Below, in pieces: positions 1-14,500 of a stretch of DNA of 64,000 nt. Source of the stretch: Mytilus edulis (taxonomy: Eukaryota; Mollusca; Bivalvia; Mytilida; Mytilidae); the NCBI RefSeq assembly GCF_963676685.1, contig NC_092350.1, forward strand, positions 8,297,486-8,361,485, written 5' to 3'. Within the stretch, counting starts at the first letter, position 1, and the number at the start of each line of letters is the position of its first letter. Position numbers and translations under genes: made by a program. A model generated the notes under the pieces. That model saw only the letters and a program-made list of their open reading frames with translations, was not told where the DNA came from and did not search any database.

Positions 1-2430
1 ACCTGAAGCGGGACCAACGGACAAACGAACGGACCCACAGACCAGAAAACATAATACCCCTCTTCTATCGTAGGTAGGGCATAAGTAATGAAACCATATG
101 TTCATCGAAATTAAGGAAACCATTGTGTAGTTACAAACTGTTGTTTCTAAACCCTAAACTGGTTTTCTAAACCCTAAACCCAAACTCAAACTAGTTTTAC
201 TTGCAATAAATTCGCTCTTAGGTTAAGCCCCGTTTTATACATTTAGGTTTAGCCCGTTCCATACATTTAGGTTTCAGACCAGTTCCAAACATTTAGGTTT
301 CAGACTAGTTCCAAACATTTAGGTTTCAGACCAGTTCCAAACATTTAGGTTTCAGACAATAGTTCCAAACCGTCAGACTAGTTTCATACGTTTAGGTTTC
401 AGACCAGTTTGATACATTTATGTTTCAAACCAGTTCTATACACCTAGGTTTCAGACTATAGTTTTAAACAGTTGGTTTCAACAGTATCGGATTGAAAGGG
501 TTTTAAACAGTTTTTATTCTACTGGTTCGGGTTAGGTTGATAGGTGTTGAAATTTAATTTATGTAGTATAGTATTTGTTTCATATTTGAAAGTGATAGTG
601 TAAACTTTTTATTGACTTTAAAACTACTTTTGAATTGCTTTTTAAATCCCAGGAAACTGGTACGAACCCGAGGATAAAAAACTATCTAAACGTCCCCGCC
701 CGGTTACACGTTACACTAACACCAAAACATGAAAATAATTTCTAGAAATATAGCATAAAACAGAAATCTCAACATTGTCAAAACTGATATCAAACAAAAA
801 TGTCTACGTTTCCTTGTAAGACAGTTGAGTATGCGAGTGCTTAATTAACCATACCAAAATTAAGAATGGAAAATGGGGAATGCTTTAAAAAGACAACAAG
901 AACTTCAAAACTAACAAAGGCCAGAGGCTCCTGATTTGCTACAGGCAAACTATGCGGCGGGGTTAAACATGTTTCGTGAATCTCAACGTTGTATCTTTAC
1001 TAGCTAGCTAATGTATAAAAATCACATAGCAATACGCATGGTGAAACTCAGTTTATAAGAAATCCGAGTCCTATGTCAGAATAGGTACCAATTGTTTCCC
1101 CCTATTAGACTGTGTTAATTTGGTACTTTTAAAACAATTGTGCAGAATTTATTATTGTTTTAAAGCAAGAAATAGAGTAATGTTGTATCCTGTACAGGTC
1201 TACAGACACAATTTCACATAAAAATGTCATTTCAAATCAGGTAATAACATTCACTGGAAGTTAACCAATCAAATTTTCACTCCTTTTATACTGTTTACAA
1301 GCTTTAGTATTCATGCATGTTATCCCTCTGTGCTAACGGAAATTTTCTAGAATTATTTCATTAAAGCACAAAAAAAAAAGAGAATGAGACTTCCGAAAAC
1401 CCGAGATACATACATATATTTATGACTCAGATATTTGTAACTGCAATAAAATGTAGAATTACTTTTCTCAAACTGTAAAATTTAAGTGAATATTTTCTCT
1501 TAACCCTATACTTATGAAACGCGATGTGGCGAACTATGATAAGGTGGTATCACAACTTTTTTGGATCCACATCTAATTTTGTTTAGCTCGAAATAGATAT
1601 GGTACAGATAGGATTATCTAGATTTGTAACTAACCGGTACAAAAATAGATAATCTGTAAGCGACATACTAGAACAGACAATCTGGACATCGTTTGGAGGG
1701 AGAAAAGAAAAAAACAATGAAAGTCTAAAAATGCAAAATAAGATCGACAAACAAGAAGTAAGCATTATATCAATCATAAACACATACCACCAGAATGAAT
1801 CTTTAGAAATATGGTTCGTAACTCCTGTCTGATACCATCATGTAAAACCTTAACGCGGAAAAAATAGGTTTACCCAAGAACCATAAGTGATTGGAATGCC
1901 TTACCTTACTCAGTCATACTTAAAACTGGGGAAAACGAAAATCATGAATACAAAGACAATTATTACAGAACCTTCAATTATAACTTAAATAATACATTGC
2001 TGAGAAGTGGAAGGCAGCCCTCCTAGATATGTTTTTGTTTTACTGAATAGCAATTACCCTGTCATATACCTTCATCTGGTGAAAACACTTTGCTCTATAA
2101 TTTGAAATAAAAAATAATACATGAATTTTGTTATGCTTATATAATTATGTTCATTCAAGAATCAATACAATATAAAATTGAAATTAGTCATTTTGCTGCC
2201 TTTAGCTTAGCTATGCGTGTTTTTTTGGGTTTTTTTTTAAAATCTTTTTGATCATTCACCTACTCGGATATTTATTTTCCGAGATATAACCATCTGCAAA
2301 ATCCCTCTCTCAGCTTTCTTTTTGTAGGTATTTTCGACTAGAAATACCAAAGACACATTTATATATCCTGTAACTTGATGTCAATTTCATGAACACATTA
2401 TGCATACACATATATCTCTGTAGTACAAAC
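1..2430. other. Non-coding left end
   Basis: Apart from the 26-bp minisatellite at 238-475 and a short repeat piece at 900-990, I see no gene or clear element. Confidence 0.5.
238..475. repeat. 26-bp minisatellite
   Basis: About eight units of 'catttaggtttcagaccagt' plus 'tccaaa', with small changes (actagtt, caatagtt, tttgata). The central four units are nearly identical. Confidence 0.8.
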
Positions 2431-2433
2431 TTC

Positions 2434-2439
2434 TTTATT
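2434..2439 (-). terminator. Poly(A) signal of HEPN gene
   Basis: AATAAA on the minus strand, about 60 bases after the stop codon at 2498. Confidence 0.45.
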
Positions 2440-2497
2440 CACCATGCGTCTAATTCCCAAAAAACGGGTTTGATTTGCTCAGCTTAGTCCTTTGACG

Positions 2498-2596
2498 TTA
2501 TGATGCAGTGCTTTCCGAGATTGTATCATGTTCTGTGTTTATAGCCAGATAGGTAGTGCTTCTGTTAAAATTTTCACCACCAATTAGAAGAATCCT
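2498..2596 (-). CDS. Terminal exon of HEPN gene
   Basis: Acceptor TTATTTTCAG, then phase 0 codons RILLIGGENFNRST and a short acidic tail ending in TAA at 2500-2498. It continues EISK from the previous exon. An AATAAA lies about 60 bases downstream. Confidence 0.65.
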   Translation of the reverse strand, partial: RILLIGGENFNRSTTYLAINTEHDTISESTAS

Positions 2597-5500
2597 CTGA
2601 AAATAAGTTAAACGTGACAATTGATGAAATAAACTGTTTCTGGAATGTAGATTAAATACTTCAGAATCAAAAGATCACCTCTATCTTGTAATATAAATAA
2701 GTCTAATAACAGGTTCACAGTAGAAATGACGAACTCAAAGGGGAAATTCAAAAGGGAAAGTCCTTTATCAAATGTCAAAATCAAAAGTCCAATACCTCAA
2801 ATGAATGCATATAATGAAACAGCTGTTATACAAGAATTGGAACAGGCATGTCTTCTTGTGGAATATGATTATTTTACAAACGATTGCATATCATTGTTTT
2901 TTTTTTGTAAAATAACATTACTTGTCCATAGTTGTAGCATTTGAATACGTCATATATGATTAATGAAGATTAAAAACCATTTATTTGGTCATACAGAGAA
3001 ACGGTTACCTTTCGGCCACACGTTCTAGTATAACTAATAATTTCTAACGTTTTACATTCATTTTTTATTACTTTGAAAACCACTATTCCCGTGATGTTAA
3101 AAAAAGTCATGAGAGAGTAATATCATTAAAGTGTTTAAAATAATATTTATGTAAAGCGTATTTGCTTTTCATATTAACTTTTGTCAGTTCTAAAACACAT
3201 TTGTTCAATTGTAAAAAAACCCCAACTCGTATCTCATTTAATGATGAGAAAAAAATGGAAGGATATAGAAGCACTTTCAGAAGGCTGTAATTCATATGAT
3301 TACCTTGCTGATTTCATTCCAGTATTCATCAAAGTCTCTCTTGTTTAGATGACCTTTGTTTTGTGCTACTTTATAAATGTATTGTTCAAGTTCTTTTATG
3401 ACACCCCAATCTTCCATTGATATCTTCTCTCTGTCACTTGCGTACCATATACATGTAACCATCAGTTGCAAACTAAAGTTTATCGATCGTGGAATGCCTA
3501 CAGAAAAGACAAACAAAATATATATTATATTTTTCGTAGGTACCCATTTAATTTACATGCCTTATAATGGACAAGAAAGGGGCGATAAAGGGCTTCACAA
3601 TAATGTGTTTCTTGTGTTTTGCTTGATGTTATTTAGGAATAGTCTAGCGGGTACTCCTAGTTGTATTGTATATGTTTCGTTTCTTAAAAACAATTGGTGT
3701 TGATGACAATTACTTGCAATATCTTATAGGAATATTGGTCCTCAATGCTCAACCTCGTACTTTATTTGACCCTTTTAATGTTTTTGTAAAACGCGCGTCT
3801 GGCGTAAATACAAAATTTAATCCTGATATCTACGATGAGTTTATTTATTATACAATTACTAACATGCTATAATCTTGAAAGATTAACTTAACATGTCGCA
3901 AACATAGAATTATAACTTGACAAAGTGATGTCCCCGTACTCCACTCTGAAGTAACTGTATCATAACCAAGTCAATGTAGGACTTTCTTTGAGACATAGTT
4001 GTGTATGGGAGGCACAAATGAGTCGTAGTTTTCTTTGGGAAATCGACTCCAGACGTACAAGTTTCGGTTTTTTTTTATACATGTTATCTAAATTATACAA
4101 ACTGAGAAAAATATCTTTCATGTTTTATATAAAATATTTAAAATTATGCGATTAAATGGTATATACAGAAAAGTGATTACATACTTTCCTGAATGAATTA
4201 CTAGTAAAAGGACAGCTTTCAGATCTTCTAAAAACAAATAAGTAATAACGTAACGTACGATACGGTCGATTAACATTTCACAACCATCAATGATTTCAAC
4301 GTATATCATGGATATGTAAAAAAGAAGATGTGGTATGATTGCCAATGAGACAACTTTCACCTGACACAAAAATGAACAGCTAGCTGCAGGCAAACTATTC
4401 TAGGTAATACATTATTTCACAAGCAGTGAATACCACACAGAAGTTAGACGAAAGCCTGGCAGATCATGTATCGGTATATACCGTTTCCATGGTGTTAGTA
4501 TATGAAAAATTATTTTGGAAAACTGTGGAAACTAAAAGAAAAAGTATACAACCTGATTGAGGAAACAGAAGGTTCCACTGCGCATGACTAATTTTCTTTC
4601 CTTTCTGTGTCAACAGAATTTGGATTTTTGACTGGAGAATCTGTTTCAGCTCAAGTGGAGGAAACAGAATGTTAAATTTTACTCTAACAGCTGGACAGGC
4701 CTCCCTGTGTAGCAGGTGCACAACTCGAAGATACATTGATTCCTCTTTGGTTATAAACTGTGTAATGCTATAAATATACAGAATGAGAAAAACTTGTTGT
4801 CAACAAAAAAGCAAATGTAAAAGCGTCACATGGGTGTTTTTCTTTCATTGATTTTCTAATAATAAAAATAAAACTCTTTTTGCCCACTTTGCTTGACATA
4901 CATATGGGACGACAATGAGCAAGCTTCGTAATTTCTGAAATTCAGTAAAAGAAGTGAAAATTATTACTGAAATATTAGTTAAAGTGATCAATATGAGTCA
5001 TTAAAGCAAACGTTGTTGTATGGTGGGCCTTTATAGTGACAAAAGCTTAAATATTGAGAACCTATACTAGCTGATGTATAAAAATACAAGAGCAAACATT
5101 AACAATCTGATATCAAGGAACTATAACTTTTTTTTATCTCGTTTTTATGTATTTTTCTTTTGATTTTTTTTTGTGATAAATTTTCATATCGAGCGTTTCG
5201 CTCGAAAATGAAAGTAGACAACTATTGTCAGAAATTAAGGAAGCTCCAGACGTTGTCAATGTAAACATCAACGACATTATAGGCAGAATAGTGATAAATA
5301 CATTATCAATGGTCTTTTAAACTTGAGGATAAATTGCACCTTAATGGATGTAGCCCTTCGATGAGATTGTAGCTGAGGAACGACCTTTCGATAGAAAAGA
5401 TACCATCGATAATCTATAAGTATTTCAAATAAACTACGTCCACTAAGCACGTACAGTATCAAAAATAAAACACACCCACTTCATTAGCACTTTATTTGGA

Positions 5501-8500
5501 ACATTTGCCATGTTTGGTTTCAGGTCATTCATGGCTCCTCTTGAAGAAGCATTTGTATGTATTTCACATAGGGTCTTATGTAAAAACTAAGTCCCCTGCT
5601 AGTGGTTATCTTTTATGATGGTTCGTCTACGTATACAAAGGAACAACACTTGGTCAGCACCTCATTTAGACATTCATGTCATGTTTGGTTTCATTCTATT
5701 CAGTGGTTCTCTTGAAGAAAAAAAAATTGTATGTATTTCACATAGGGTCCTATGTTTAACTTACTCCCCCTACTGACAGCCATCTTGGATGACAAATCAG
5801 CTACAAAGTAACAACACTTGGCCAGCACCACAAAAGAAACATTTATACCATGTTTGATTTCAATCCATTTAGCGGTTTCTAGAAGAAGACATTTGTTTAT
5901 ATTTCCAATAAGATCCTTTGTTAAACTAAGTTCCCCGTTGGAAGCATCTTGGTTGATGGATTTACTAACATAACAACACTGGGTCAGCACATCATGAGGA
6001 ACATTCATGTCATGTTTTGTTTCATTTCATTCAGTGGTCTTTCAAAAGAAGACATTTCTATCTATCTCGCATAAAGTCCTTCGTTAAACTAAGTTCGCCG
6101 CTGGTAGCCATCTTGGATGATAGATTGGTTAAAAAGTAACACCACTGGGTCGGCATCTTATTAGACACGTTCTTACCATGTTTTGTGTAAATATTTTCGG
6201 TGGTTCTTGAAAGGAAGACTTTTGGATGTATGTCAGATAGGGTCCTTCGTTAAACTAAGTTTCCCGATGACAGCCATCTTGGATGATTGCATGGCTACAA
6301 ATTAACAACACTTGGTCATCACCTCATTAGGAACATCATGTCATGTTTGGTTTCATACATATAGTGGCTCTTTTAAGGAAAACATTTATATGAATTTATC
6401 ATAGGGTTCTATGTACCAAGTCCCTGTTTGCGGCCATCTTGGATGATTGATCGTTACAACACTTAGTCAGCATTTTCTAAGGAATATTTATGCCATGTTT
6501 ATTTCATTCTATATTGTTATTCTCTAAAACGAGACATTTGTATGGATTTCCTTTATGGGCCTATTTTAAACTCAGTCCCTCTCAGGAGCCCAACTTGGAT
6601 GATGGATCAGCTACAATGTAACAAATCTTAGTCAGCTCTTCATAAGGAACATTTATGTCATGTTTGGTTTTATTTCATTAAGTGGTTCTTGGGAATATGA
6701 CAGTTGTAAACGATTCGTTTGTCGATGTGTTTCAGCTTTTGATTTTGCCATTTGATGAGGGACTTTCCGTTTTGAATTTTTCCTTGGAGTTCAGTATTTT
6801 TGTAATTTTACTTTTTTTTTTAAAGAAGACATTTGTATGTTTTATTCATAGGGTCCAATTTTAATCGAAATCCCCCGCTGGCGAGCATTTTGAATGATGT
6901 AACATCATTTGGTCATCACCTCATAAGGAATAGTATGCAATGTTTGATTCCTCGATTCAGGGGTTCCTTAGAAGAAGTTCAAAATGTAAAAAGTTAATGA
7001 CGACGACGGACAACGACGCACGATGGACTCCAAGTGATGAGAAAAGCTCACTTAACCTATTAGGTGATCTAAACATATATGAACGCCTCATACGATAGAT
7101 TATATTCTATGAAAATAGATCGCGGGCACGTCCATTGAAATGTCAACTGTGAGACAGATAAACTTACTCGTGATTGTGCCCGTTTAATTTTGGAAACAAT
7201 ATTTGAACATCACCACTTGGCTCTTGTGTTTTAACAGCATTCTTGTAAGCAGATACCTTCTTTCAGGGAAATCATGATAGGAAATTCAAATTTTTATAAT
7301 ATCGTATTTACTTGAAGATATGTAATTAATATGCTGGAATATTGCTTCATAGAAATAAAAGGTTCATAATTTGGAAGGAAGCTGAAATCTTATCTTTTGT
7401 CGTAAAGTTTTGCTCTTAATCCACTTTACTTGTCAATAACTTTATGTCAAATTTAATAGGATACTTAGAAGATGAGATCACTATAGTCACACAATTTTGA
7501 ATTATTACTGAGATGACACCATCTTTATAGCATAAATGAATTTAATGGATAAAGATAGCTTCTTTTCATTCTCCTTGAAAAGCCTTCGTACGAATTCAGC
7601 CTTATATAGTTAAAAGAGGAACGAAAGATACCAAAGGGACAGTCAAACTCATAAATCTAAAACAAACTGACAACGCCATGGCTAAAGATGAAAATGACAA
7701 ACAGAAAATCAATAGTACACATGACACAACATAGAAAACTAAAGAATAAACAACACGAACCCAAAGGGACACGTTAGCAAGAAAAGAACAAGTCGTTCAA
7801 ATTAGCCTGACGATTGATTGATTACATATAGATTCCACCACCACTACAACAAGTGTATTCAATATTTCTCCACTCGAGACAGTTATAATTTTAATATTTA
7901 AAGCGCGAGGCTTGCCGAGCTTTTTAAGTAATTAAAATTTAACTGTTGAGAGTGGAGAAATATCGTAATACACGAGTTACAGTGGTGGAACTGTTTCTCT
8001 AATGATTTTTATCCTTCCTTTTCAAAGATTTGAGGAAAGTTTTTTTGATGTGACGTCATCAGGCATGGTCTCCTTTTTCATGACGTCACAATAAGAAAAT
8101 TCAGAAGAAAACAAGAAAATTTAACGTCACACAATTAAATTGCAACCAATCATTTGCCGAGAACAGATTCTTCACTGGTGAGGAGAAATAGTTTTCTCAC
8201 ACCGGTCAGGAAATGTGAAAATAGCACAAAAAATAGAGAAATACACGTCCTCCACGCTCAGAGAGCGAGCCTCTTGCTATTTACATGCCTTTGTCAAGGC
8301 AGTGGACGTTACTTTCTAAATTTCTGCAGTGCCTGCTTATTTATACCCCGCCTTTTATCCGCAGACCAGTATTGCCATGATCAAAATGACTTTAATGTAC
8401 GATTTTATTAAAAACTTTAAGTGAAACTGTATACAGTCAATTTCCCTTGAATGGGAAAAATCACTACCTGTCCTAGCATACAATATTATTCAGTCGTATC

Positions 8501-11500
8501 GAGCCATATAATAGTGCATTCATGAAAGACACAATTCAACAGCATGCAACGTTTCATTTTATTTCAACGTCTTAAAATGATATTAAATTTTCAAAAGTAT
8601 TACCTTATTCCTTCTTCTTTCGTATCGTTGGCAAAGGAAGCTGAAATCAGAATTATTGAAATTGTATTTTTTTTTAAATAAAGGGTTTATTTATGTCTTA
8701 AGAAGCTGCAGTTAGGTGTATCATGTGCGTATGTGCGCTGTAGGTGCCACTCATATGCAGGTAAAATGAACATAAAGGTTTAATAGTATAATAAAACATA
8801 ATACATGGCACTATGTGTTAATAAACATACCTCGTATATTTTCATTATAACAGTATTCCAATGTTTATGTATGTTTTGATTAATAGTTCGTTTTTATGCC
8901 CTGTTACTATCCAATTCGTTCTTATGTTCTACTGTTACACCACTGTCCCCAATTGTAGCAAAACACAAACGCAAACGGAATAGACCAAAATACAACAACA
9001 GTATACAAACACAATATTAAAAACTAAAGACTGAGGAGCAAGAACACCACTTACAGCGGGGGTGTTCTGGCAAACACCAACTAATATACCCTCGGCCTCA
9101 TGGTATGGCGTTAACATATCTCATTTACACTCGTTCATATATAAAGGACGTGCTCCTGACACAAAATCTGCTCCAACAGTGTTACATGTATAAATAATGA
9201 CTGATATCGACACCAAATACGCTTAACTGTCATCATCAAGAATTGGATGACCGATTCGAAATGTTCTTGTCAGAACTCACTAGAGACATGTTGTCGCTGT
9301 CTTAAGTCTTCAGATACCAGACTAGTCACAATTTTTTAAAATTTTACAAGTAATATAAAATTTCAGATTATGGCAGTAGCGCCTTCATCACATATTCATA
9401 AGGAGTATATATACCCCCGTTGGTACGATATTCCAGGGCTTGTATTTCCTGTCATCATTTCCTTTAAATAGGATTGCTGCATCATAAGAAAGCTATTAAA
9501 GCAAGAGTTTCATGAGATAAAGTTAAAGATCATCCCTTCGTAAATTATTCGGACGCCATCATGAATTAGTTGACCGCTCAGATATCAACAGCGTGTGGCT
9601 ATGTTGTGATTTTCATTTCTTCAATTCTGTTCCCTTTTCGCCAGTTGTTTCATACCGGGTTATACTTATCCACGGGTTTGTACTTTGAGATGGACCTGCT
9701 TACTCTTCCGGAGCACCTGTTAACACCTCTAAGTTATTTGTGGTGTTCGTGTTGCTTAGACTTTAATGATCTCTGTTGTGTTTTGATGTACTGTTGTTTG
9801 TCTAGTTGTCTGTGTGTTGTTTGTATTTCTAAGCCTTTGCTCTGTCAGTTTATGTTCGACTTATGAGTTTAAATGCCAAATGAATATACGTCGCCTCTCT
9901 TTGACTCAGTGTGTATTCGTACGACAGGCGATACATGTATAGCCGGAGACGGTTTCCCTGTCAACGTAGCCGGTGTCGCTCTCGTTAGTGTTCATGAGCT
10001 TTACTTGTCATGCTTACATGTATGATTCACTTTAGTGTTCTGTTGTTTCGTTGTTTTCCTCTTATAGTTGATGTGTTTACCTCGGGTGTAGTTTTCACCC
10101 GGATTTGTTTTCTCTCAATCGATGTTTGACTTTTGAACAGCTACTACTGTTGCCTTTATTAATTATTCAGATATGAGTTATTGGATATATTTGAACATCA
10201 GTAACCTATTATCGACAATATATCACATTCTTAATCATGATTAGCAAGGTATTCCTAACAACATTAAGTTCTAGGTACCTTAGTATTTCTCCTTGTTGAA
10301 TTAATGCGGTTCACATTATTTTATTGTCTGAGCCATTGATCTTGATTTTGCTATTTAAGGAATGACTGTAATATTTTTTCTGTCTATGAAGAAATGACAT
10401 GAAAAATGTGGTGCGTAGCGGGTTATTTAACAGTGTGCACCACATTTTTTATGTTATTTAGAATAGACAGAAAAAATATTACAGTCATTTCTTATAATTT
10501 AATTCTGAATTCCATTTTAAACCGGAGTAAACCATGAAAAAACGTTGATGACGTCACGGTCACATGACTAAATTATGTCTATGGGCTGATAAGCAAAACG
10601 ACGTCAGTCAATCAGAAGACGCGTTGCATCCAAAAATAAATTATATTTCAGTATAGTTGTATTATATATAAGGGCTCATTTAAACCATGATTACTCTTAA
10701 TATTGAAATAGTAATTGTATCTGTAGAATCTGATTGGTAAAAAAAAAATATAATTGATTTTTAGTCTAGTTTGTCTATCTTTATTTGTAATATGGAAAAA
10801 CATACCAACTATGGCCTTTACCAAGGGATCATTTTCATCCATAGATATCGGAATGTGTCTCTCTTCCTGATGAATAGTTTCATTTTTTAGAAGAACAACA
10901 GCCTACAACATCAATGAATTTAATTTTTGAAAATAAATTTATTGTTGGATACCACAAACATTATGTATTATTCTTTCTTTTAAAAAGGTTCGTTCTACCT
11001 AGTACATATATGTATGATTTTATATGGGTTTCAAGTGCATCAAAATCCGGGGACTTAACACTTTTTGGTTCATGTAATATATCATTTTTCGGTAATGTGA
11101 CTCTTTGTTAAATGTTGAATTATCTGGAATACTAAGCTTTACTACCGTTTTTTACTTGGTTTATTTTTATTATTGTTAGTGACTTTTAACAAGCGGTCAA
11201 TAACTGAAAGTATACCCTGTACTTTTTGTCGTTTTTTTGTTGTGCGGGATCTATAAATTATCTTTCATATCCAGTATGTTGGATGTTTTTTTTTCTGCTC
11301 AAGGATCGATCTAAACAGTTTAGCTCCTTTTAACTGATTTTTAAGTTTGTTCACATGTTATATGCAATTATACAACCCATAACTTATAGGTTGTTGTATT
11401 TACTTTTTGTGGCTTTTTCTCGTATTTATTTTTCGTTTATTGACTTATATATAACATGATATTAAGTTGTACCGTTTCACCACTGCCCTTACTTAGGAGC

Positions 11501-14500
11501 CTGAGGTTCTGCGGGTTCTGCGTGTTCTGCGGTTGTCATTGGCTTACATCTGTTATATTTGTTTTTCGTAAATTGTGAGGTAAAGAACTAGGATGTTGGT
11601 TTTCTTCGTCTCATTGTTTAATGCTGTACGGTTGCTTATAAGTGCTTACATCCACTTCATTTAAACTTTGGTGGATGGTTGTCTCATTGAAAATCATACC
11701 ATACCTCCTTACTTTTATATAAGTTACATGCAACACAATATTTCGGTATATTGGATTCAATTCGCTTTAATGTAGTATATTTGATTTAACTTTTTTAACT
11801 GTTTAAATTCAAGCTCCACTTATGAATCTCATCAAGACGGTACGTGGTGCGGTACACAAAACTGCAAGCCTAGTACCTTTGAAGAATTTTATAATATAAA
11901 GATGATAAGCGGTATGACTACCTGTTTCAATCTAATATTTGGTAACCAGGATGTTTCCGAGAAAATCTAGTTCAAAATTTACAGCTTGGATATTTAATAA
12001 AATGCTCAGACAATAAGCATGCCTAAATGATTCAAAGTGGTATTTGAAAAACTTTTTTTTAAGTCTCTGATAAATATAATTTTGATAAACATATAAGTTT
12101 TTGTCAACATCATTGCTAAATGTCTCAACTTAATTGAATGTTCGTATCTAATTATAAAGTAAGTATAATATTTTTCTATCTTTAAAATATTGTTTAATTT
12201 AAAAAAAAAATTACTCCTGAGAAAATCAAATGGTTGTTTTCACATTCGTCATCATTTACGTCCACTGAAACTATACACAATACCCTAATCAAAGACAAAC
12301 ACAAAGTATACTTGTCTGAACTCGTGCAAAATGTGTAGATATATATAGCAATGCTGAGGACAAGTTGACAGTGTATGATTGTGCCGTGCTGTTCACTGCA
12401 TTGTTTTATCGGAATCTTACGTTTTCTATTTTTGAACATTCCTGACACGGGTCATTGCAGAGAATGTCGGGATCAAACCTATTAATGTATTATCATAATC
12501 AAAATCTTTATCCCTGTTCTTGCTAGGTGTGTTTCATCACCTACCTGTTGTTTTTCATTTGCAATTATCATGCATACAGATATATAAACTGATTGCTGGT
12601 TATTACATGTAAATTGAAATAAATTGTCATATGCTCACAGAAGAGATGCGCTTCAATATTTACCCGACATATATCTTTCCAATAAGAAGAAAACTGCACG
12701 TTTGAAAAGCTTCCTTCGTTATGGACAATTTGATTTCGGTAATACTTAAGTCTTGATAAATTAGCTCCTGTACTAATATTACTTTGCTTAGGAAGCACAT
12801 CGACTATGACTATTTTTTTTGGAATAAAGTTTCGAATGAGGGTTATCATCAGCTTTAAATCAAAATCTTTTGATGACTGGTCATAACCATTGGGTGATGG
12901 GTCACGTTTACCTGAAAAATATTAAATTGATATAAGATTTCTTTGAATTTGAATATTTCAATTGTTTAAAGACGTGATGTTATTGACCAACCAATATGAC
13001 TATAAAGGTTTAACTGAAATGACATTTACTCAAATTAACTATTTTTCTTACGACGTCTTGTTAAAAACTCTTATTACGTTAGGCTAACTGATATTTTATG
13101 AAGAGATCCCAGGCAATAACATAATTTTACGTGTAATAGAAAGCACTAGATCTTTTTCTTTTTCACTCAAATGACGACGCTTAACCAATTGTTCAATGCG
13201 ATATCTAGGGAAGATATTTCCGCCTTTTAATTGTTCGGGGTCAAACTCTTTGTCAAAAACTCCTCTAACTACAGGCGTTGCAATCCGAAGCATCAAGTGA
13301 ACTAAACGTAAATAGTTAACTTCCTCAGCTGCAAGTTCAACTAAAAATAGAAATAAAAAAAAGTTGAATAGAACATTAAGTATGGAAATTGAATCCTGAT
13401 TCACTGAAAACATCAAAAACAATAACAATACAATATCCTTATATTTCCCAAAAGATTTCAATTAAATATAGTCAGACTATTAAGAAAAATGTAGCGTTTT
13501 GTGTGTCAATCATAACACATATTAATTAATTATAAGTCTATAAATTATGTTTCATTCTTTCGCTTTTATTTTAGATCAACGTGCTTTTCCTTTTTTTAAT
13601 ACATGTCTGTTAATGAACAAAGAGTGCGATAGGGTTTAACCTTTAAAATTGCTCGAAATCGGGAGTCGGATATGACCCTCATGGTGCTGATGATGGACTT
13701 TCAGTCCCCAGGAGTATCATCAAATCAGTAATCAGTACATCGGTACTGAAGTGATTTATGAAAAACTGTGTTATATTGTCCGTTTATAAGATTTTAAAAA
13801 ATGTATAGAAACTAAGTAAAGTTGACCCTGGAGGATTTTGGCTATTTTGAATGATCCTAGTTAATCCTAATCGTAAATTGAATTGTATCGATGAACGTAG
13901 ATCCAGAAAATTGTTCTGGTGCATGCATTAAATAAATTGTTGCTTGATTCATGACACGAAATTACGATACAAGCATAAACAAAAAAATAGCTAAAATATG
14001 AGGTCATTAACACGTAATGTTGCTGCATCCCATAAGCGGTACCGGTTGTCACGGAATATTTAATTTGAAGTTTCATCGACCTGGTAGATATGATTAAAAG
14101 TTGTTTTCAAGTCATATGTGGTTCTCTTTTACCGGTATTTGTATTCTGAAGAGAAAAATAAAATTTAAAGATTCTTTCTGAAAAAAAAAATAACCAGATA
14201 TTTAACGTTTTAAAATGTACGGAAACAATTTAACGTAAAATCGTTCTACTTTATTCTATGACGAAGAATTTAGGGAAACAAGATACTCTTGGGAAGCTAT
14301 GAGTATATCGCCAGCTCCATACAATAATATGTTAAAAAAACATTATTAAAGAAACCTGTTCTTATTTTTTTGCTGTCATTTTAAAACATGTCAATTGCCT
14401 ACATATATTGCAAGATCGTGCATGTAAGTATTGTGTTGATTCGTGTCAGTCGGTTACTATTTTGCTTAATGTTTATTCATAAAGACTGTTATTGTATTTT

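Noticed and set aside
148-190. Telomere-like 'aaaccctaaac' words
   Set aside because: Only two imperfect words, and animals use TTAGGG. They are part of the sequence leading into the minisatellite.
2726-2944. 72-residue plus-strand open frame
   Set aside because: Its sequence is a diverged copy of a dispersed repeat also found at 15.4, 37.8 and 50.3 kb.
8154-8411. 85-residue plus-strand open frame
   Set aside because: Half lies in the foldback element tail, and there is no known motif.
9570-9866. 98-residue hydrophobic open frame
   Set aside because: It is a reverse copy of a dispersed repeat; low-complexity Cys and Leu reflect T-rich DNA.
12194-12448. 84-residue minus-strand frame downstream of a HEPN exon
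   Set aside because: No acceptor in phase and no similarity to HEPN C-termini; exon 10902-10806 fits better.
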